From Thermoplasmatota archaeon (GTDB taxonomy: Archaea > Thermoplasmatota > E2 > DHVEG-1), in NCBI GenBank assembly GCA_022866015.1, contig JALHTX010000410.1, positions 1 through 5,713 of the forward strand: DNA of 5,713 bases, read 5' to 3'. The position numbers and the translations under genes are program-made. Below are positions 1 to 4,510 of this stretch, piece by piece; position 1 is the first letter of the stretch; each line of letters opens with the position of its first letter. Below the pieces are notes generated by a model. It was given only the letters and a program-made list of their open reading frames with translations, did no database searches and was not told the DNA's origin.

Positions 1-130
1 CTCCAACAGGAAGTTCTGAGCCGTGTGAGAAACCTAAGACGAGTGTTTTCATTCCTAGGCGCGCAGCATACATTGCAGCTGCAAGTCCAACTCCTCCTGC
101 TCCGATAATTAGAAAGTCGTATTTTTCCAT
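1..130 (-). CDS. Thioredoxin-reductase-like FAD/NAD(P) oxidoreductase, N-terminal fragment
   Basis: The reverse strand encodes 43 residues from an ATG at 130-128 and runs off the left edge. The fragment opens with a short acidic/basic lead (MEKYD), a hydrophobic beta strand and the dinucleotide-binding turn G10-A-G12-G-V-G15, followed by the AAAMYAAR helix and the KTLVLG second strand. This is the FAD-binding Rossmann start of the thioredoxin reductase family, cytosolic flavoenzymes that pass electrons from NAD(P)H to thioredoxin-like partners. The usual TrxR turn is GGGPAG; here Pro-Ala is replaced by Gly-Val, so a related pyridine-nucleotide disulfide oxidoreductase is also possible. The redox CxxC lies beyond the edge. 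No Shine-Dalgarno site is visible, but the DNA directly upstream codes for an RND transporter on the other strand, so the native promoter of this gene appears to be missing. Family call fairly sure; exact enzyme unsure. Confidence 0.8.
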   Translation of the reverse strand, partial: MEKYDFLIIGAGGVGLAAAMYAARLGMKTLVLGFSHGSELPVG

Positions 131-160
131 AGAACACTTAAAGGTCTTCTTATAGGATTC

Positions 161-1786
161 ATGCCACTTGGATACGCAGTGATTTTAACATTTGGTTCAC
201 TTGGCATATTAGCACCTCAAATGACTATTCTTACTATTGCAGCTATAGCACTCCTATTAGGACTTGGTGTAGATTATTCAATTTATCTTGCTAATCGATT
301 TGCTGAAGAACGTGATATTCAGGATTTAGTAGAACGTGTGGAAAAAACCCTGGGTCGAACTGGGAAAGCAGTTTTGATGTGTGCAGTTACAACTATTGTT
401 GGTTTTGGTTCATTGATGACTTCAAATATGCCTCCTATGGCAAACTTTGGTTTAGCATGTACGATTGGTATCTCTTTTGCATTTATTTCAGCTGTTATTC
501 TTGTTCCATGTTTGTGTATTATTTTAAAGTTTGAAAAGCATAAAACTGAACCTAGATGGAAAAAATTTGCTAATTTTATTATTAAACATAGAAAAAGGCT
601 TTTCCCTATTGCAATTTTCTTTGTTATAATGTCATTACTTCTAATTCCTATCGTTAAAACAGATGTTAATTTTTATGAGAGTGCACCAGAAGGTGTTCCT
701 GAATTAGAAAGTCTATTTGAGTATTCAAATGTTTTTGGTAGTGGTACTAACTTAAACGCGTTAGTAGTTGAAACTGATGCTGATGGTTTTAAAAATCCTG
801 AGGTTATAGAAGCTATCTATAAAATGGAGGAGGAGATTAGAACTACTGGTGTATCAGTGGTTTCTATTGCTGATGAAATTAAGAAAATAAACGATCTATT
901 GGGGCAAATAGCTAATTTAGAAACTCCAGAACTTGCTTATAATGAGGTCATCGATGCTGTCTATCAAATAGATGCAGAGATTATGAAAACCGGAGTATTC
1001 TCCTTCTCAATTGGTGATGAACTTGAGAAAAATGAGACACTTAAACAAACTACAATTAAAGAAAAAATACTAGATATAATACAGGATATTATATATGAGA
1101 CGGTTGCTGAAAATGGTTTAATTAATGAAGATTATTCTAAAACAGTCATCATTGTTTACTTCCCTGCTGATAAAAGTGTTCAAGAGCAAGAAATAATAGT
1201 TGGTAAAATAAACGCAATTGCATCTAAAACCAATATTCCTAATAATGGACATATATCCAAACTAGTTGGTCAAGATGTTATAACAGTTGAGGTCAATAAA
1301 CAGATAATGGGTTCACAAGCATCATCTTTGACTATTGCTCTATTACTTGTGTTATCATGCTTAATTATTGGTTTTAGCTCAATAAAGATTGGATCCTTTG
1401 CGTTAATACCAGTTTTAGTTGTTTTAGCATGGGAACCAGGCGCCTTAGTCTCATTAAACATTCCACTCAATATGTTAAATTTAACTGTTGCTTCTATCAT
1501 GGTAGGTACTGGGATAGATTATAGCATACAAATGACCCAGCGTGTAAAAGAAGAAAGAGCAAATGGGTTGTCTAAAATCGATGCAGTAACAACAGCAGTC
1601 GAAACAACTGGATGGTCATTAGTTGGAGCAGCAACAACTACAATATTTGCATTGCTAGCTGTATATGTAGCAAATACCCCTATGCTATTTCAATTTGGTA
1701 CCGTTGTTATATTATTAATTGGTTTTTCGTTTTTAGCGACTATGTGTGTTTTACCGATTATTCTTACTTCAAGATTTGTTAAATAA
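161..1786 (+). CDS. RND superfamily (HAE3/MMPL-type) transporter, 5'-truncated
   Basis: This is a proton-driven membrane transporter of the RND superfamily, closest in style to archaeal HAE3/MMPL proteins; substrate unknown. Numbering from the ATG at 161: TM4 about 22-45 carries the proton-relay motif GLGVDYS (D38), TM5-TM6 65-122, TM7 146-166, an extracytoplasmic domain 167-385, then TM8-TM12 386-538 with the second relay motif GTGIDYS (D453). Each RND half should have a first helix, a large loop and five helices. Here the first half starts at TM3; TM1, loop 1 and TM2, roughly 200-250 residues, are absent. The frame is open back to 113, and TM3-like residues (RTLKGLLIG) already start at 131, so the ATG at 161 is probably an internal methionine and not the true start. 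The loop contains a tandem duplication (800-892 and 944-1036). The remaining frame is intact to TAA at 1784. Family call is sure. As it stands the protein is unlikely to work. Confidence 0.9.
   Translation: MPLGYAVILTFGSLGILAPQMTILTIAAIALLLGLGVDYSIYLANRFAEERDIQDLVERVEKTLGRTGKAVLMCAVTTIVGFGSLMTSNMPPMANFGLACTIGISFAFISAVILVPCLCIILKFEKHKTEPRWKKFANFIIKHRKRLFPIAIFFVIMSLLLIPIVKTDVNFYESAPEGVPELESLFEYSNVFGSGTNLNALVVETDADGFKNPEVIEAIYKMEEEIRTTGVSVVSIADEIKKINDLLGQIANLETPELAYNEVIDAVYQIDAEIMKTGVFSFSIGDELEKNETLKQTTIKEKILDIIQDIIYETVAENGLINEDYSKTVIIVYFPADKSVQEQEIIVGKINAIASKTNIPNNGHISKLVGQDVITVEVNKQIMGSQASSLTIALLLVLSCLIIGFSSIKIGSFALIPVLVVLAWEPGALVSLNIPLNMLNLTVASIMVGTGIDYSIQMTQRVKEERANGLSKIDAVTTAVETTGWSLVGAATTTIFALLAVYVANTPMLFQFGTVVILLIGFSFLATMCVLPIILTSRFVK
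800..1036 (+). repeat. Internal tandem duplication in the RND extracytoplasmic loop
   Basis: Residues 214-244 and 262-292 of the RND protein are two copies of a unit beginning EVI(E/D)A(I/V)Y and continuing E-I-x-x-TGV...S-I-x-DE. About 16 of the first 29 aligned positions are identical. The DNA copies at 800-892 and 944-1036 are 144 bp apart and still visibly alike, as in gaggttatagaagct against gaggtcatcgatgct. The unit matches the PEV-x-A-I...GV...S-I-x-D part that normally occurs once in this family's porter loop, so this is a segmental duplication and not a general RND feature. Confidence 0.75.
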
Positions 1787-1792
1787 TTTTTT
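1787..1792 (+). terminator. Oligo-T tract ending the RND transcript
   Basis: Six Ts start directly after the RND stop codon, followed by ctt. Archaeal RNA polymerase often stops at bare U-tracts without a hairpin, and none is seen here. The gene faces a convergent neighbour 42 bp away, where a stop signal is expected. Position fits well; the tract is short. Confidence 0.4.
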
Positions 1793-1812
1793 CTTAACTA
1801 ACTTAATCTAGG

Positions 1813-1818
1813 AAAAAA
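1813..1818 (-). terminator. Oligo-T tract (minus strand) ending the flippase-like transcript
   Basis: Six As on the plus strand read as six Us in the minus-strand RNA, 10 nt past the stop codon of the flippase-like gene. Together with the plus-strand T-tract at 1787-1792 they make the 42-bp convergent gap a small two-way terminator. No hairpin is needed or seen. Confidence 0.4.
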
Positions 1819-1828
1819 CTGTTCTAAA

Positions 1829-2902
1829 CTATTTTTGTTTAGTAAGTGTATCTAGAGAAAACGAGGTTAGGGATTTGAATATTCTATACTGGAATATCGC
1901 ACCTGCAATAAGGCCAATATGATAAGTTATAAATCTAAACAGAACAACAAAAACACCTAGAAGATATAGATTTTGCGAACCAAGTATCACGCTATATAGA
2001 CCAGCCATTCCTACCTCAGTGACACCACTGCTACCCGGAGTAGTAGGCATCATGATAATCACAAGCAGTAATATTTGTGCAGCGAAGGATTCAATTATGT
2101 ATGGGGGTAAGCCTAATCCTACGAGAAGGGCTGAGGGAATCAAAAATCCCGTGAACCAATAGGCAACCGTTAAAACACCGCCAATACAGAATGCTTTTTT
2201 CCCATCTCTTACAAAAAAAACCATACTATTGTGAAAGTTATCTACTTCTCTGTTTATAAAATCCGTAAGTTTTGTGTGTTCTTTTCTCTTAAAAAGTTTG
2301 GCAATCTTAAGTTCTAAAGAAGTCAAAAATGATTTAACTTTATCAGGATATTTAATGGCATACAGGAATATTGCTACAAATAGTATAAACACAGCAACGC
2401 CTATTAATAATCCGGTATTCAGAATCTTATTATCTATGCGGTCCTTGAAAATAAAAAGAGCAAAAGGAATACATATCAGAACAAATATTGCATCGATCAA
2501 TCGCTCACCTAATACTGAAGCAGTTGCCCCTCCCAGGCTCATGCCATCTTCTTTTAGCAGATAGATTCGTACAGGCTCGCCACCTGCCATTGAAGGAGAT
2601 ATGCTTGCTAAAAAAAGATTCGCGATTACTATTTTTGTGCTTCCCCACAAACCAATTTGTACATTTTTGTCAGTCGCATTACTTAGTACCATCAGACGGG
2701 TACCCCATATGAACCACGTGAGAACATTTAAAAAAACAGCCAATAGAAAATATTCATAGCGAATATTTGCATGTAATAATTGATTAACTGTGGTTGGATC
2801 AAGGGTAAGTTTTAGAATAACTAAAATAATTATAATGCTCAGCAGAACACTTACAATAATAGAGATTTTTAATGTTCTAGATTTTTTCTCCGCTTTTTCC
2901 AC
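1829..2902 (-). CDS. UPF0104/AglD-type flippase-like membrane protein
   Basis: A 357-residue polytopic protein of the lysylphosphatidylglycerol-synthase-TM/UPF0104 (TIGR00374-like) family, which includes the transmembrane part of MprF and archaeal AglD. These are tied to lipid or lipid-linked-sugar movement or synthesis in the cell membrane; for the stand-alone archaeal proteins the substrate is not known. A lysine-rich N-terminus (1-12) is followed by about eight or nine helices near 11-33, 50-73, 88-103, 130-153, 162-184, 238-262, 270-290, 293-310 and 312-338. Family motifs are SPSMAGGEPVR (102-112), GERLID (132-137) and PTTPGSSGVTE (286-296). A charged loop lies at 184-235. Length is normal for the family. 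The start is GTG at 2902; a stop codon lies five codons upstream in frame and no Shine-Dalgarno site is seen, so a leaderless message is likely. It shares its strand with the DedA-like gene 148 bp upstream. Confidence 0.88.
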   Translation of the reverse strand: MEKAEKKSRTLKISIIVSVLLSIIIILVILKLTLDPTTVNQLLHANIRYEYFLLAVFLNVLTWFIWGTRLMVLSNATDKNVQIGLWGSTKIVIANLFLASISPSMAGGEPVRIYLLKEDGMSLGGATASVLGERLIDAIFVLICIPFALFIFKDRIDNKILNTGLLIGVAVFILFVAIFLYAIKYPDKVKSFLTSLELKIAKLFKRKEHTKLTDFINREVDNFHNSMVFFVRDGKKAFCIGGVLTVAYWFTGFLIPSALLVGLGLPPYIIESFAAQILLLVIIMMPTTPGSSGVTEVGMAGLYSVILGSQNLYLLGVFVVLFRFITYHIGLIAGAIFQYRIFKSLTSFSLDTLTKQK

Positions 2903-2922
2903 GTAGGTGTTATTTTAAGAAT

Positions 2923-2930
2923 GATATATC
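2923..2930 (-). promoter_or_regulatory. TATA-like box for the flippase-like gene
   Basis: The self-complementary sequence gatatatc is centred about 24 nt upstream of the GTG start, the distance expected when transcription starts at the start codon itself. This fits the lack of a Shine-Dalgarno site. The region is AT-rich, so chance is a real alternative. The rest of the 148-bp gap (2903-3050) holds a short palindrome, GAAGT-a-ACTTC at 2973-2983, and no visible ORF. Confidence 0.3.
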
Positions 2931-3050
2931 TTTCTTGCGGCTAATCAAAATTTATTAACACATTTATGCTGGGAAGTAACTTCAAACTTCATTTTAATAG
3001 TAAGAATTATAGTTTTATATCTGTTTAATATATAATATAATGTCAGGGTC

Positions 3051-3557
3051 TTATACAAGTCTAAAACTGAAAAAGTAGGCTACCAAAAGAATGATTATAC
3101 CTCTCACAGCACCCGCTGCTATATTTATCAGAACAAACCACGTTCTAGTCATAGCTATTTTACCATCATCCTTAGGATTCAACAAAGAGAATAAATAGAC
3201 AGTGATAGAATCCAACATTAAGGGTATGCTCATTATGATGAAAAGACCATAATAACCATATTTCAGGACAAATCGTTCACACCATGCAACAATTTTTTTT
3301 GTTAATGGGGTTCCAATAGATCTTTTCTTGAGGGCATCACGGACTCTTGTCCCAATTTCAAATGCTATAAAAGAACCAACACCCTTCCCCAAGGATAAGA
3401 TAAAAATCAGTAGCACAGGGTGAATATAAGGGTTAAACAAACCAATCTCAACTGGGATGGGAAGAATCAAAACTGTCAGAATAACATAGATAAAAAATAT
3501 AATCGAATATGCGATTGGATCATGTATCGCTCCAAGCAGTATTTCGATTAAGTCCAT
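3051..3557 (-). CDS. DedA/VTT-like (SNARE-associated superfamily) membrane protein
   Basis: A 168-residue membrane protein resembling the small DedA/YqaA/VTT family, whose studied members move lipids or polyprenyl phosphate carriers across the membrane and support membrane homeostasis. Visible signs are a helix and re-entrant-like stretch with ILPIPVEIGL (31-40), the G-x-x-x-G-x-x-x-x-x-IG pattern GKGVGSFIAFEIGTRV (57-72), a basic/amphipathic segment 72-98, then ERFVLKYGYYGLFIIMSIPL (94-113), the usual place of the second conserved loop, and a final helix at 141-165. The DedA Arg after the second loop is not obvious and the central Pro-Pro motifs are weak, so this is a divergent member. The start is the ATG at 3557, seven residues before the first hydrophobic stretch. 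It is divergent from the COG2426-like gene, with which it shares a KY-x-Y-x-GLF signature. VTT assignment is likely but not certain. Confidence 0.65.
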   Translation of the reverse strand: MDLIEILLGAIHDPIAYSIIFFIYVILTVLILPIPVEIGLFNPYIHPVLLIFILSLGKGVGSFIAFEIGTRVRDALKKRSIGTPLTKKIVAWCERFVLKYGYYGLFIIMSIPLMLDSITVYLFSLLNPKDDGKIAMTRTWFVLINIAAGAVRGIIILLVAYFFSFRLV

Positions 3558-3701
3558 TTTTCACAGTATAAAACATATTGTTAAAAAGATTATGAATAAA
3601 AAGAAAAAAAGGATCGGTAAAAAAACAAGTCGTATACTGTTAAATATTAATTAGGAGCATCCTTATAAGTAATTAATATATATTGGAATTGCAAAGAGAA
3701 G

Positions 3702-3719
3702 TGGTTACATCTTTAACCA
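3702..3719. promoter_or_regulatory. Inverted repeat, possible operator, in the divergent promoter region
   Basis: TGGTTA (3702-3707) and TAACCA (3714-3719) are perfect inverted copies around a 6-nt spacer. They lie just upstream of the TATA-like box of the plus-strand gene and inside the 216-bp region shared with the divergent DedA-like gene. The spacing suits a dimeric regulator. No regulator gene is in the window, and a 6-bp dyad in AT-rich DNA can arise by chance. Confidence 0.3.
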
Positions 3720-3727
3720 GAAACAAA

Positions 3728-3740
3728 TTTATCTATAAAA
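3728..3740 (+). promoter_or_regulatory. TATA-like box of the COG2426-type gene
   Basis: The stretch TTTATCTATAAAA is preceded by an A-rich BRE-like segment (agaaacaaa, 3719-3727). Transcription would start about 25 nt downstream, near 3757-3762, giving a leader of about 12-17 nt that could still hold the GGAG at 3762-3765. The 216-bp region (3558-3773) also contains other AT-rich TATA-like strings, for example near 3580-3600 on the minus strand for the DedA-like gene, but none stands out. Confidence 0.4.
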
Positions 3741-3761
3741 AATAAATAGTAATAGGTTCCT

Positions 3762-3765
3762 GGAG
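3762..3765 (+). promoter_or_regulatory. Shine-Dalgarno site for the COG2426-type gene
   Basis: GGAG lies eight bases before the ATG at 3774 and supports that start. It is one of only two clear ribosome-binding sites in the window; the other, a run of Gs at 4262-4265, precedes the 35-codon ORF. Confidence 0.55.
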
Positions 3766-3773
3766 TCTAAGCT

Positions 3774-4268
3774 ATGCTTGAGGTCTTACCACAATGGTTT
3801 CAAATCTTTTTTTTCTCAATGTTTCCTTGGCTCGAAGCACGATATGTGATACCGTTTTCGATGCTACAGTACGGATGGGAATGGTGGCAGGCGTTTCCTC
3901 TTGCTATTGCAGGTAACATTTTACCAATCCCATTCATCCTTCTTTTTTTTCACTATGTTGAAAAATTTCTCCGGAAATACACTTTTTGGGTAAAGATCAT
4001 GGATTGGTTGTTTGCACGAACACGAAAGAAAGCAAACGAACGAATCATAAAGTACGAATATCTTGGTTTATTTTTGTTTGTTGCGATACCGGTCCCTTTC
4101 ACTGGTGCATGGACCGGTGCCTTGATAGCGTACCTCTTTAACTTAAAATTCTCCAAATCTCTACTTACAATTTTCCTTGGTCTCATTATTGCTGCAGTAA
4201 TCATGATCCTACTCACCCTCTATATCAGCTGGGCGCTCATCTATCTTGGCATTAATATAAAGGGGTAA
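3774..4268 (+). CDS. COG2426/PF06695 'small multi-drug export' family membrane protein
   Basis: A 164-residue membrane protein of the Sm_multidrug_ex family. The family name suggests drug export, but direct evidence for that role is thin. Diagnostic pieces are FPWLEARYVIP (17-27), the conserved P-x-x-E-x-R turn; AGNILPIPFILL (46-57); a basic middle segment (65-95) probably on the cytoplasmic side; YLGLFLFVAIPVPFTGAWTG (96-115), the family's P-x-PFTG-x-WTG signature; and a last helix at 130-158. Length is normal for the family. The ATG at 3774 is supported by GGAG at 3762 and a TATA-like box at 3728-3740. The 35-codon ORF starts three bases after its stop codon. Its IIKYEYLGLF...IP segment resembles KYGYYGLF...IP in the divergent DedA-like protein, and I recall modelling work that links the two families. 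A lipid or carrier translocase is therefore as plausible as a drug exporter. Confidence 0.88.
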   Translation: MLEVLPQWFQIFFFSMFPWLEARYVIPFSMLQYGWEWWQAFPLAIAGNILPIPFILLFFHYVEKFLRKYTFWVKIMDWLFARTRKKANERIIKYEYLGLFLFVAIPVPFTGAWTGALIAYLFNLKFSKSLLTIFLGLIIAAVIMILLTLYISWALIYLGINIKG

Positions 4269-4271
4269 CCT

Positions 4272-4379
4272 ATGCAGGAAAAGTTAAAACATCTTGCTTA
4301 TCAGATAGTAAAAAATATGAACTCAAATTTCGATAAGACCATTATAACTATTAGGATTAAATCCTATACTAAAAATTAG
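4272..4379 (+). CDS. Hypothetical 35-residue ORF, possible gene remnant
   Basis: The ATG lies three bases after the stop of the COG2426-type gene and follows a GGGG run (4262-4265) that overlaps the end of that gene, an arrangement typical of translational coupling. The 35 residues are basic, with no membrane segment, no cysteine and no motif I recognise. The TAG stop overlaps the first bases of the 17-bp inverted repeat at 4378. It could be a genuine small protein, the front end of a gene cut short when the repeat element arrived, or chance. The good ribosome-binding context is the main argument for it. Confidence 0.35.
   Translation: MQEKLKHLAYQIVKNMNSNFDKTIITIRIKSYTKN
4352..4366. repeat. 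15-bp palindrome TAGGATT-A-AATCCTA
   Basis: Two perfect 7-bp arms around one base, inside the 35-codon ORF and 11 bp before the larger inverted-repeat element. The spacer is too short for a stable RNA hairpin without opening inner pairs, so it would act as a DNA site if it acts at all. Confidence 0.4.
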
Positions 4380-4506
4380 ATTTAAACTTCGAGTTGAAGT
4401 CTCTTTTTTCAGACTAAAATTTATAATTCGTAATAAAAACTATGGTTTTCTCCTGTAAAAAAGATAAAAATATAGGAGAAGTGATACCGACTCGAAGTTT
4501 AAATCT
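4378..4506. repeat. 129-bp element bounded by perfect 17-bp inverted repeats
   Basis: The left arm 4378-4394 reads AGATTTAAACTTCGAGT and the right arm 4490-4506 is its exact reverse complement, 17 of 17. Two smaller hairpins are nested inside: AGTCT/AGACT (4398-4402 with 4411-4415) and a 10-pair stem, 4448-4457 with 4471-4480, that includes TTCTCCT/AGGAGAA and one G-U. A competing hairpin at 4386-4400 (ACTTC-gagtt-GAAGT) is followed by six Ts (4404-4409), and A-tracts at 4457-4462 and 4466-4470 give U-tracts on the other strand. It fills nearly all the space between convergent reading frames, with stop codons at both borders. It could be a two-way terminator, a MITE-like non-coding mobile element, or a structured RNA. 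I see no clear target-site duplication; an ATACT occurs on both sides (4366-4370, 4508-4512) but at unequal distances. The repeat is certain, its role is not. Confidence 0.8.
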
Positions 4507-4510
4507 CATA

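Noticed and set aside
1270..1500. 76-codon minus-strand ORF inside the RND gene
   Set aside because: Antisense shadow of the TM8-TM10 coding region, no family resemblance, no start signals.
2274..2712. Two plus-strand ORFs of 96 and 74 codons across the flippase-like gene
   Set aside because: Both lie antisense within a well-conserved UPF0104 gene; compositions look like reverse-frame readings.
3592..3654. 20-codon lysine-rich ORF in the divergent intergenic region
   Set aside because: No ribosome-binding site; its composition simply reflects the A-rich promoter DNA.
3953..4216. 87-codon minus-strand ORF inside the COG2426-type gene
   Set aside because: Antisense shadow of a gene with clear family motifs on the plus strand.
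4474..4483. AGGAG followed by GTG as a translation start inside the element
   Set aside because: Only a two-base spacer and no conserved product; the AGGAGAA is better explained as one arm of the inner stem.
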